Below the pieces are notes generated by a model. That model did not search any database, had not been told where the DNA came from, and worked only from the letters and a program-made list of their open reading frames with translations. From Tetrahymena elliotti 4EA (taxonomy: Eukaryota; Ciliophora; Oligohymenophorea; Hymenostomatida; Tetrahymenidae): DNA of 64,000 nt. Where the stretch lies: NCBI GenBank assembly GCA_000231825.2, contig JH720299.1:62001-126000 (forward strand). The letters are read 5' to 3'. Within the stretch, counting starts at the first letter, position 1. Each line of letters begins with the position of its first letter. Shown here in pieces: positions 1-11,500 of the stretch. Made by a program: the position numbers and the translations under genes.

Positions 1-3000
1 TTTTATTATCTTGCAGTAACAATGATAACAGTAGGGTATGGTGATATAACGCCTCAGACAACATATGAAATATTATTTACAACATTAACAATGTTTGTCA
101 CTGGCTTGTTTTATGCTTTTAGTTTAAATAGAATAGGTAGTATAATAGATAACATAGAATTAAAAGATAAAGCATATAAAGAAAATATGTAAGTTATTCA
201 CAGGTTGATGAGAGAAGAAAATGTATCTTAAACTCTGAGAGTCCAAATTTCTAACTATTTACAATACCTTTATAAGGTAAAACAAACCACTTTTTTATGG
301 GTGCTTTTTTTTCTTTTTTATTTCTTAACAGTTAAAAAAATAACATAAATTTTAAGAAATATTAATTTGATAAGATAAAATAAGAACAAATTTGAAAATT
401 AAAAATTTTACAAAATTAATGAATTTAAATTTAACAAAAGGAATCAAATGAAGTTGGTAAATAACAAGAGAAAGAAATAATAGATAAATTATCAAAATAA
501 CTAAAATATGGGTTAATTTAAGAAGTTCAAGGAAAATATTTGAAAGAAATAGAGTTCATTGATAAGCTAGAAACAAAATCAAAGATTGTTGAAATTATGG
601 AAGAATGCTTGTTTTCACCAGGAGAATATATCTTTTAATAAGGAGATTAGGATGATAGTGCTTTATATTATATAGTCAAGGGGAGCGTTAAAATAATATA
701 TGAGTACTAAGACAGAAACCAAACTTAGGGTTTGCTAATTACATAACTAAATAAGTATTAATATTTTGGAGATATGTAATTTATTTAAGGTAATGCAAGA
801 ATTTTAACAGCTCAAGCTAGTGATTTTTGTAGGACTTATAAAATACCAAGAGAATAATTTTTTAAGTGCATTAAACAATCAGAATATGACCTAGAAAATT
901 TCTAGATGTTAAAAGAGGCTTACATTTTTAAAGATAACTAAAAACTCTTCAAAATGAAATGCTACACATGTAATAAGACTGATCATATCTCAATAAGATG
1001 TCCAAAAACTCATTTAACTCTTTCCAAATAAACTCTGATCCAAAAAGAAAACAAAATAACCCCTCATTTAGAAAGAAAATATGTTTAAAGACGATATTAA
1101 AAAATAAATTCTCTAACATAAAATAATATAATAATAAATACAATGTTCTAATTTTTAGATAAAGATGATAATTACTAAGATCTATAATAATTGGAAGAGC
1201 AGTTGAACTTAAGCAATGATGAAGCTTATATTGAATAGTAATTAATAGATTTGCAGTATTTAGATGAATAATTATTAGAAGATCATAAGTATTTTGAATA
1301 AGGCGATGAAGAAAATATTGAATAAGATAAAGAGTAAGAAAATTATGATAGGCATTTTTAGAAGAATGATATCCATACAAGTAAGAGTTTAAAATAAACT
1401 TATTTTTCTATTTGTTCTACTAACCAATAAAGAGATCAAAAAGATGAAACAGAATCTTTTGATAATTCTGATTCTGAATAGTCAGATTAAACCAATTTAT
1501 AAAAATAACTAACAAATCATAAAACAGAATCTAGATGCTCTATATTTGATTAGTTAGTTAATATACTCCATTAAAAAGATTAAGCAATTAATAATGAGCA
1601 AAACTCTAGCATGGGTAATATCACTTCGAAATCTTAAAAATCCTAATAAAAACAAAAATAACTAATTTCTTCTCCGAAAAATGTTGATAAAAATTGTGAG
1701 TACTCCGATAAAAATTTTCATTAAAAAAAAGAAAATAAAAACAAAGTATCAGATAAATAGAGAAAATAAAATTTGGATATTTTCAAAAAAGGTTTTTTGA
1801 AGAAAAAATCATAAAGTCTGACATTTTTACAAAATGTCAAATAAAATGAAAGTAAAAATACATAATCTTCAAATAAACATACAAAAAGTATAAGTAGGTC
1901 TTTATCATTTGATAATTCTTCTTTTAATGAAGCAAACAAATAACTAAATTAATAAACAGTACCCAAATAATACTAATAAAAGAATTTAGCTTCAGCAAAG
2001 GAGATAGCAAACAAGTAAAGTGAATACTAAAATTCTTATCATTGTTTTGCATCAAATACAAACTTTTCGAAATAAAACATTAATTAAAATAACTCTTAGA
2101 GCACCATTAAATATCTGAAAAATAATGAAATAACTATAAATAACTAATAATAAAATTTTAGAAGAAGGCAAAGCAAAAAGTTAACAAATTTAAGTTAAAA
2201 ACTGCAATAGAAGAGAGCTTCTTAAATCATAAATCCTCTAATTTAACATCCCCATTTAAGTTATAATTAAAATATGACATAAAAAAACAAAAATAAATTA
2301 TAAAATTAAATAAATTACTCTTATTCAGCTTAGGATTAGATTTAAAATATGATCAGAAAACGGAAATCAATTGCTCAAAATCAATTAAATAATAACAATT
2401 AAAACCAAAATATGTTTTAACAAATCATTTAGCTGATCAGCAATTCTCCATTAGTAGCAGAGAGACGCTAAACTAATTTATCTAAAAATATAATTAAAAA
2501 GAACCCACCTAAATTGGCTAAAAACAAAAATCAAAGTTCCATGTAATTTGATTTAGAAAGTTGCAAAATTTAACCAGAAATCAGTAAAAATCAATCTTTA
2601 TTTTCATATGATATGAACAATAAAGAATATAATAGAAAATCATCTTAATAAACAAAATTTGAGAAGAATAAATATTGTTAAAGTAAATCTGAAAACAGGT
2701 AATAATCTTAGATTTAAGTACATTTAATGGATTAAAATAACATTTTATTACAAGAAAACTAATATGTTGATATGAGTTACTTGATGCTTTAGATTTTTGA
2801 AAGAGCAAATATTTTTAGATTCTATCATCCAAACTACAATATCAATGTAGTAATAAAAAATTTAAAATAAAAGGATACTAAATCAAAGTTTAAAAAACCT
2901 TTCAAATCATAAGCTCCTCGCCAAAAAAAATTACATAATTTATCAAATATATACAAAGTTAATGAAAAATGTATTAAATCGAATTTAAGCAAGGACTCTG

Positions 3001-3023
3001 AAATTAATAAAAACATTATTTGA
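1..3023 (+). CDS. Cyclic-nucleotide-gated-type K+ channel with zinc knuckle, 5' end outside window (copy 1)
   Basis: Code 6 reading gives 952 visible residues in two exons (1-276 and 441-3023; intron 277-440, GT...AG). The window opens in the pore helix: the GYGD potassium filter is at nt 34-45, followed by S6. Exon 2 encodes a C-linker and a cNMP-binding-like fold (motif FSPGEYIF, then FGDMQFIQGNARILTAQA). A CX2CX4HX4C knuckle lies at nt 960-1001 (C, C, H, C spaced exactly). A long Gln/Asn/Ser-rich tail follows, ending in a conserved motif FRFYHPNYNINVV before TGA. It is probably a membrane K+ channel. Cyclic-nucleotide control is inferred from family, not shown. No in-frame TGA was found. 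The N-terminus and S1-S5 lie left of the window. Confidence 0.87.
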
Positions 3024-3812
3024 TTATTTTCATTTCGTTGTATATTTTTTATGAGTTATTATCAAAAAAATTTATTAATTTCAAATGACTAAAAAATGAA
3101 TCAAGGATTGGAAAGTTATCAAATTTATTAGATTAATCTCTCTTTTCTTGTTCCCATTAATACTTGATATTCAAACATAAAGAATACCTAGCAATGTTTA
3201 AAATAATTGATGAATTTAATTATCAAAAAAAAATTTTTAATTTGGAAAATGTTAAAATTAATTTAAAAAATACTTTTTTAAAGATTAAACTTAAAAAATG
3301 TAAAAGTCAGGTTTCTTAAATAATTTTGTGTTTATTGGCAATTCAGATATCTTTGATTTGAACCTAAAATTTCTTCAATGAATAAATATTAAAAAACTTG
3401 GCATAAAATAGTTCATTGAATACTTGCATTTAAACAATTTTTACAAAAAATTAATTATATTTAGAAAAAGTGAATCAAATATAAACAATAATTATTAATT
3501 TTTATATTAAATTGATAATTTTGACTTTGCTTTAATTTCAACAATAATTATATTTAAATGTTTAAACTTTTATATTTTAACAAAAAAAGTTATTTTTAAA
3601 TTTTTATCATTTAACTATGAATTACAATCATCTTTTTAAATATGAAAAATAATATACTTTTTGGTAATTTGTATCCTTTAATCATTATTATAAAATAAGG
3701 AAATAAATTTACTTTTTAACTTTTTTTATTTTTAAAATGTCAAAACAGATTAAAATTCTACTTTATTTTGAATTAATTAATAGATAAACCTAGAGAAATA
3801 CATTTTTTAAAA
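3024..3812. other. Intergenic, nothing recognised
   Basis: AT-rich spacer between channel copies 1 and 2, and the only complete gap between neighbouring channel loci without a tRNA gene. A stretch near 3110-3180 resembles the sequence just after copy 2 (about 7205-7260), as expected for duplicated 3' flanks. Confidence 0.6.
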
Positions 3813-6800
3813 ATGATTGAGAATGTATTAATAGAAGAAGATAGCAGTTTCAATAGTTTTTTGAAGAAAGTTTAGTTTGATCACAAGGTATTTTATTTAA
3901 AAATAAATTAGTTTTTATTCATTTTCTATTTTTTCTGAAGGACCATTAGGATATATTAAGCATAAATATGAAGTAAAATGGTACTGTAATTGACGAAACA
4001 ATTGAAGATTTAAAGACGGAATTTCAAAACAATTTAATTGCTGATTCAAATCAACAGCAAATTTTAAATACTGATATAGATGTTAATTTTTAAAATTAGT
4101 AAATTAGCAATTCAGAATTTTTTCAAGATAAATTGAAGGAGGAGACTAAAGTTAAAATGATGAAGATGGATCAAAGATAAATTTAAATTAAAATTCTTTT
4201 CATAATAGAATTATTAAAAATAATTTATAGAATGATTTTATTTTAATAAACTCTTAATAAAATAAATTAGAAATATAACCTGGAATAGAAAGAGTTGGAC
4301 ATCAAATTTAAAAATTCTTTATTAATTACCAAAAATTAATAATACAAAATAAAAAATCAACGGTGTTTAAATTCCATTATTGAATTTATACAACTTTATA
4401 GCATATATAAATTTATTTGGGATATTCTACAAGCAATACTCATCCTTAGCGTTATGTTTCTTTTCAGCTTGATAACATTCTTTTAGTTGGATCCTAAGTT
4501 CTGCAAATAATTTTTTTGAATTTTTTTTGTATTATTTGTTTTGGATATGCCTTTCACTTTCAATACAGGAATTGTCGAAAAAGGAAATGTCATTTTTGAT
4601 AGAAAAAAAGCTGTTATTGTTTATTTAAAAAAGAATTTTATTATGGACTAAATAGCTTTATTGCCATTTTTTATGCTTTTTTTAAACATAGAACTTGAGG
4701 GTTTGTATTCTTGGCAATCTACTTTTAAATCCTAATGAATTTTTGTTCTTATGATATATTTGATAGACTCACTTTTTATTTGAATTATCAAAAAAACATT
4801 AAAAACATTTTTGATTTAGTCAAGCTAGTTTTTATCATCGCATGTGTTTGTCACGTCTTTTGCCTCTTTTGGCATGGACTAGCTATTTATGAGATAAAAT
4901 AATGAAGTGATAAGACTTGGCTATAAGTAAGAGACATATAAGAAGCAAATGTATTCACAAGATATGTACAGTCATTTTATTTTCTTTCAATAACAATGAT
5001 AACAGTAGAATATGGTGATATAATACCTCAGAAAACATATGAAATATTTTTACAACATTGAAAATGTTTGTTACTGGCTTTTTCTATGCATTCAGTCTAA
5101 ATAGAATAGGTAGAATTATTGAAAATATAGAAATGAAAGATAAATCTTATAAAGAAAGTATGTAAGTTATCTTAAACTCTTAGAGTCCAAATTTCTAACT
5201 ATTTATAATACCTTTATAAGGTAAAATAAATCACTTTTTTTTAAATATTATTAAACATCTTTCTTATTTATCTTGATGTTAACAAGTTATTTTAAAAATA
5301 GTATGAAATTTTAATTTGAAAAAAGAAATCAAATTAAAAAATTTTTAATTTTACAATAACAATAATGAATTTAAAAAAAGGAATCAAATGAGGTTGGTAA
5401 ATAAGAAGAGAAAGAAATAATAAATAAATTATTAAAATAACTAAAATATGGGTTAATTTAAGAAATCCAAGGAAAATATTTGAAAGAAATAGGGTTCATT
5501 GTGATAAGCTAGAAACAAAATCAAAGATTGTTGAAATTATGGAAGAATGTTTGTTTTCTCCAGGTGAGTATATCTTCTAATAAGGAGATTTAGATGACTG
5601 TGCTTTATATCATATAGCCAAGGGAAGTGTTAAAATAACATATGAGTATTAAGATCGAAACCAAACTTAGAGTTTGCTAATTACTTAATTAAATAAGTAT
5701 TAATATTTTGGAGATATGTAATTTATTTAAGGTAATGCAAGGATTTTAACAGCTCAAAATAGTGATTTTTGTAGGATTTTTAAAATACCCAGAGAATAAT
5801 TTTTTAAGTGTATTAAACAATCAGAATATGTATGATCTCGAACATTTTTAGATGTTAAGAGGCTTACATTTTTAAAGATAACTAAAAACTCTTCAAAATG
5901 AAATGCTACACATGTAATAAGACTGAACATATCTCAATAAGATGCCCAAAAACTCATTTAACTCTTTCCAAATAAACTCTGATCCAAAAAGAAAATAAAA
6001 TAACCCCTCATTTAGAAAGAAAATATATTTAAAGGCAATATGAAAAAACAAATTGTCTTTCATAAAATAATATAATAACAAATACTTTGTTTTAATTTTT
6101 AGATAAAGATGATAATTTCCAAGATATATAGTAATTAGAAGAACAGTTAAACTTAAGCAATGACCAAGTATATATTGAACAGTAATTAATAGAGCTACAG
6201 TTTTTAGATAGGCCGAATAACTATTAGAAGAGCATTAGTATTTTGAATAAAACAATGAAGAAATCATTGAATAAGATAAAGAATAAGAAAATTAAGATAG
6301 GCATTTTCAAAAAAATGAATAAATATGAGTTAGAGTTTATAATAAATTTAGTTTTCTAATTTTTCTAACAATCAATAATAAGATGAAGAAGATGAAGCAT
6401 AATCTTTTGATAATTCAGATTCTAAGTAATCAGATTAAAGCTAATAATAAACATAACTAAAAAGTCATAAAATGCTCTTATTTGATTAGTTAGCTAATAT
6501 ACTCCATTAAAATGATTAATCAATTAATAATGAACAGAATTCTAGCTTAGGAAATATCATTTAAAAACCTTAGAAAAAACAAAAATAATAATATGATACT
6601 CCAAAAAATATAGATGAAAATTGTTATTCTCTGACAAAAACTTATATTATAAATAAGAAAATAAAAATAATACACCAGACAAATAGAGAAAATAAAAATA
6701 ATACATCAGACAAATAGAAAATAAAGTTTGACTATTTTAAAAAAAGGTTTTTAGGATAAAAAGACATAAAGCCAGACCTTTTTACAAAATTGGAATGAAA

Positions 6801-7092
6801 ATAAAGAAGATTAATATACCAAATAAAAGTCAAGCAAAAAGGATTTGAATAAAATAATTTTCCTTCAACAAATGATGAGATAAAAAAGACACAAACAAAG
6901 TGAATATTAAATTTCTTATTTTTGTTCTTCATCAAACTCAAACATTTCAAAATAAAATACTAACTAAAATAACTCTTCGAGCTCTATTAAATATCCAAAA
7001 AATAATGAATTACCAATAAATAACCAATAATCAAATTAATAAGATTTAAGGAGAAGGCAAAGGAATCTGAAATGAATAAAAAAAATATTTGA
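3813..7092 (+). pseudogene. Broken channel/zinc-knuckle gene (copy 2)
   Basis: Aligns with copies 1 and 5 over its whole length. It still has the 25-codon first exon (3813-3887), intron 3888-3940, pore region, cNMP-binding-like region and a perfect knuckle (near 5899-5940). Lesions in the expected frame are: TGA at 4517-4519; a lost G near 4712 that shifts the frame; TGA at 4903-4905 where copy 5 has GGA; the first filter glycine changed to glutamate (codon 5008-5010, EYGD); a lost base near 5047; a 29-nt deletion near 5168; and two extra bases near 5501. The 3' part has lost about 820 nt relative to copy 1, with the join at about 7060. It cannot make a full channel. A roughly 33-nt tandem duplication is present near 6655-6725. 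Confidence 0.88.
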
Positions 7093-7852
7093 TTCATTAA
7101 ATTATATAAGTTATTTAACTGTATATTTTTTTTCTTAAATATTATCAAAAAAATTTATTAATTTAGAATGAATTACTAAAAAAAGAATAAAAGAAAGATC
7201 TGAAAGGAATTAAATTTATTTTATTAATTTCTCGTTTCTTATTCTACTTAACATTCCATAAATGTTCATCATTAAAAAATGTTACGACTTTTCATTTAAA
7301 TCTGCAAACCAAATTTCAATCACTGACAGTATATGAAAATGAATCCTAAGATTCTTTCAGTTTATTCTGCCATATTAGAGAGTTGAAGGAGTATTTAAAG
7401 TAAATATATTTAGCAAATTTCGAATACAATTAGTAGAAATTAAATAAAAAATAAGGTATATATTATGAGAAAAATAATTGATCAGAACAAATATTATTTT
7501 CCAAATATATTCAAGATCAAATTCATAAAATTAACAAATAAGTCATTAAATTTATTTTTATCTCATTTCTTATTTACTTAAAATTCCATAAATATCCATC
7601 ATAAGAGAGTTGAAGGAGTGTTTAAAATAAATATATTTAGAAAATTTTTGAATACTATTACAAGTAATTAAATAAAGAATAATGTAAATATTATGAGAAA
7701 AATAATTGGTCAGAATAAAAATTATTTTATAAAATTCATAAAATTAATATATAAGATATTAATTTTGATAATAAAATGTATTATTAATAAATATTTTTTT
7801 TTACTGTTTCTACTATGAAAAATTTGTTTTTCTTTATTTTTTTAAAAAAATT
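7093..7852. other. Intergenic with direct repeats
   Basis: No gene seen. It holds an imperfect direct repeat, listed separately, derived from 3' flanking sequence of the channel family. Confidence 0.6.
7375..7728. repeat. Imperfect direct repeat, about 125 nt, two copies
   Basis: Copies at about 7375-7500 and 7603-7728 both begin AGAGAGTTGAAGGAGT and both contain TATTATGAGAAAAATAATTG. Short matching stretches precede each copy (about 7230-7275 and 7565-7602), so the true unit is longer, with extra sequence in the first copy. Confidence 0.75.
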
Positions 7853-7924
7853 TCCCCCACCGGGACTTGAACCCGGGTCTGAAGGGTGAAAACCTTCTAT
7901 CCTAACCTGCTAGACTATAGGGGA
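7853..7924 (-). tRNA. tRNA-Glu (UUC)
   Basis: 72-nt cloverleaf on the - strand. The acceptor TCCCCTA pairs with TGGGGGA (one T-G pair). The anticodon stem is GAAGG/CCTTC with loop TTTTCAC, so the anticodon is TTC, reading GAA/GAG. The T-arm contains GGGTTCAAGTCC (box B). A run of seven T follows on the - strand, a normal Pol III terminator. CCA is not encoded. The six copies in the window are identical. This is an ordinary Glu tRNA, not one of the Gln tRNAs that read TAA/TAG in ciliates. Confidence 0.96.
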
Positions 7925-8528
7925 TTACAATGAATTACATCAGAGTTGAAAAGAATTTTGTAAAAATAATTTAATTTGCTTTTCAATGTTAAAACAAAAT
8001 AATATTTTTGAATTTTAATTAAATTCATGTAAAAAATAATAGGATTTAATTCCAGATATTTATTTTTTTACTTTAAATTTTATTCAAAGCAATTAATGCT
8101 ATGCTATGCTTGTTCATTCATATGTAGGAAAAATAGAATGACCTACTTATTAATAAATATAATTGTTTTACTCTCAAAAAATTCTTATTAGATTAAACAA
8201 ATGTAATGAATATCTATCTAATGTGAAATAATTATAAAATATATATGCTTTTTCGATTACTTAAGGAAGTTATTTTGGTTTGATTATTTGTTTAACATTT
8301 AAGATTAATTACAGAATAAAAAAAGTGTATCAATGATCTAATAAGATATCATATACACTCATTATTTTAATGTATAACAATATAATTAGTTATAAAAGTC
8401 TTTTTAATAATTAAGTAAAGAGAGTTAATAATTATTGACTTGGTATTAAACAATTCTTAATTAAAATAGTAAGAATTATATTCTAAGTAAAATATAACAT
8501 TAAATATATTTTTAGAGATTTGAGAAAG
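7925..8528. other. Upstream region of channel copy 3
   Basis: AT-rich, no gene seen. It presumably contains the promoter of copy 3. The same sequence recurs, diverged, at 14267-14923. I cannot name a core promoter element. Confidence 0.5.
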
Positions 8529-11500
8529 ATGATAGAAGGCACCAATCATAGCAATTATCTCTGTTAGCATACACACATGAACAGTGTTTAGTTTAATGAA
8601 TAAGTATATTTAAATAAATGTTGAAATTTTCATAAATATTATCTTAAAAATGAAATAGGATCATTTAGAACTACAAATATTAAATTACAGATAGTGTGAA
8701 ACCGTCAAAGAATATACACTAGATGATGTTAAAACAGAAGATATCATTTAGTTACAAAGCAATTCTTTTAATAATTCTAACAGCATATAAAAAGATTTAA
8801 CATTTTTAGATAATAAGTAGGACATTGAGAATATATATTTAGAATAACAGAAGTAGGAGTAGGGAGTTAAAGATGAAATAAACACTACTATCGAATAATT
8901 AAAAAATACTTAGCAATAATCTAATTCATTGAAGAGAAATGCAAAAATGTTTTCAAAAAATTTTGATTTGCATGATCAAAATTCGAATGAATAAGAAATT
9001 GGTTAAAAGGAGGATAAATAGGATGAATAAATTTAGGTTGAAATGCAGAATCCTTAAAGACTTATTAAATCTATTAACCTGTTAGTAAATGTCAAAAGCT
9101 TTTATAGGCTGCTAACAAGAAATTCAAGAATATTTGGAAAATTGACAAAAGAATAGCATTACTTAATTAATGATGTCTCATCAGTCTTTTAAAAAAATAA
9201 AATTTATTAAATGAAAAAAATAAACCAATATTTTAGTAGAATTAAGAAACCTTTATTCTTGTTTATTAATTAAATCAGAAAGTTTCTTAATTAAATTCCT
9301 ATGTTTTAGCCTTACAATTTATATAAATTCCTTTGGGATATATTACAAGCTATTTTAATTTTAAGTGTGATCTTTCTCTTTAGCTTAGTTAAATTTTTTA
9401 TGATGTTGGCCTCAAATTATTCTTCATTTTTTTAATTTGTTTTTGTGATATTTTTCTTAGATGTCATATTTACTTTCAACACAGGGCTAGTGTAGAAGGG
9501 TAATGTCATTTTTGATAGAAAAAAAGCAGCTGTAGTTTATTTGAAGAAAAATTTTATCATGGATTTGCTTGGCATACTACCATTATCAGCATTTGTTTTA
9601 GACATACAACTACTTGATTTTCATTCATGGATACTTTACTTCTTTATACCATTTAAGCTTTTTGTTCTTTCAGATACATTTAGCAGGCTTACATATTATT
9701 TGAGTTATCAAAAAAACTTGAAAAATGTAGTAGATTTAGTCAAGCTTGTTTTTATCATTGCATGTGTTTGTCATTTCTTTTGTTTATTTTGGCATGGGTT
9801 AGCTATCTATGAAATTAATCTTGGTTTTACAAATACTTGGTTACAGATAAGAAAAATAGAAGATGCAGATGTATTTACAAGATACGTTTAATCATTTTAT
9901 TATCTTGCAGTCACCATGATAACAGTTGGATATGGAGACATCACCCCATAAACTACTTATGAGATATTATTTACAACAATAACTATGTTTGTCACTGGCT
10001 TTTTTTATGCATTCAGTTTGAACAAAATAGGTAGTATTATAGAAAATATTGAAATGAAAGACAAAAATTATAAAGAAAATATGTAGATTATCCATAGACT
10101 TATGAGAGAAGAAAATGTGTCTCAGACGTTAAGAGTGTAAGTTTCTAATTACCTAAAGTATCTTTACAAAGTATTTATTCTTTTATTTAATTTCTGTTCA
10201 TTAAAGTTAGAGGACATTTCCAAAATTAAATGGAAAAATTATTGTTTTGTTTTTCAGAATTATCTCATTAAATTCAAATATTTTGCATCATTATTTACTT
10301 TTTACCATGAATTATATTTAAATTAAAAAAAAGGAGTCTAATTAAACAGAAAAACAGCATGAAATAGAAATTATAAATAAACTTTCAAAATAATTGAAAT
10401 ATGATCTTACTTAAGAGATTCAAGGGAAATATCTAAAAGATATAGAGATCATAGATAAATTACAAACAAAATCAAAGATAATAGAAATTATGGAAGAATG
10501 TTTATTTTCTCCAGGTGAATACATATTTAAACAAGGAGATATAGATGACTGCTCTTTATATTATATTGTCAAAGGAAGTGTCAAAATTTCATTTGAATAT
10601 GAATACAATAATTAAATTGATAGTTTAGAGATTGCTTAATTAAAGAAATGCTAATATTTTGGTGATATGCAATTCATATAAGGGAATGCTAGAATTTTGA
10701 CTGCTCAAGCAAGTGATTTTTGTAGGACATACAAAATTCCTAGATAATAGTTTTTTAATTGTATCAAGTAATCTGAATAAGATTTTGAGAATTTCTAGAT
10801 GCTCAAAGACGCCTACATATTTAAAGAGAATTTAAAATTGTTTTAAATAAAATGTTATACATGCAATAAATCTGACCACATCTCAATAAAATGTCCTAAA
10901 ACTCATTTGACGCTATCTAAGCAAACTCTAATTTAAAAGGAAAATAAATCCACACCTCATTTGGAAAGATAAAATCAAAAAAGGAACTTGAATAAATATA
11001 ATTCAATTTGTAATAATTTTGATGTACTTTTTTCAGTTTATTCATTTATAGAAAAAGATGAAAATTAACAGCAGATAAAGTAGTTAGAAGATGAAATGCA
11101 TTTAAGTTAAGATGAAACCTAATTAGAATAATAGTTACTTTAATTACAATAAGAGGATTTAAATGATAAGATAAGTAGTAGAGCCATAAGTGAGGAAGAT
11201 TAAGAAACAGATGAAGAAGGCTCATCATATAAGGATAACAACTCTATCAGCTAAAATTAGAATAGTTTTGAAAATTAAAGTAATTTATCTTCTGGTAACT
11301 AATAAAATAAAATAGAATCGACATTGGTAGATAGTAATTCTTAAAATGAATATAATTATTAAATTAATAATCATGATGAAATTTTAAATTAATCTATTAG
11401 AAAAAAATAAAAAAATTTGAGCTTAGAAAAAATTCAATCTACAAATAATTCTGGAGATTAATAAGACCAATCTCACTAAAAAAATTTATAAACGATTGAC

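Larger units (their letters stand above)
7853..8790. repeat. Segmental duplication, copy a (tRNA + leader + 5' gene end)
   Basis: The tRNA-Glu gene, about 600 nt of spacer, and the first exon, intron and start of exon 2 of channel copy 3 match 14195-15180 in order, with small indels. This shows that one duplication carried the tRNA and the channel 5' end together. Confidence 0.75.

Noticed and set aside
949..1380. 143-codon - strand ORF
   Set aside because: Antisense to the conserved nucleotide-binding, knuckle and tail coding of channel copy 1; a shadow. The similar - strand ORFs at 5893-6081 and 19023-19214 are shadows of copies 2 and 5.
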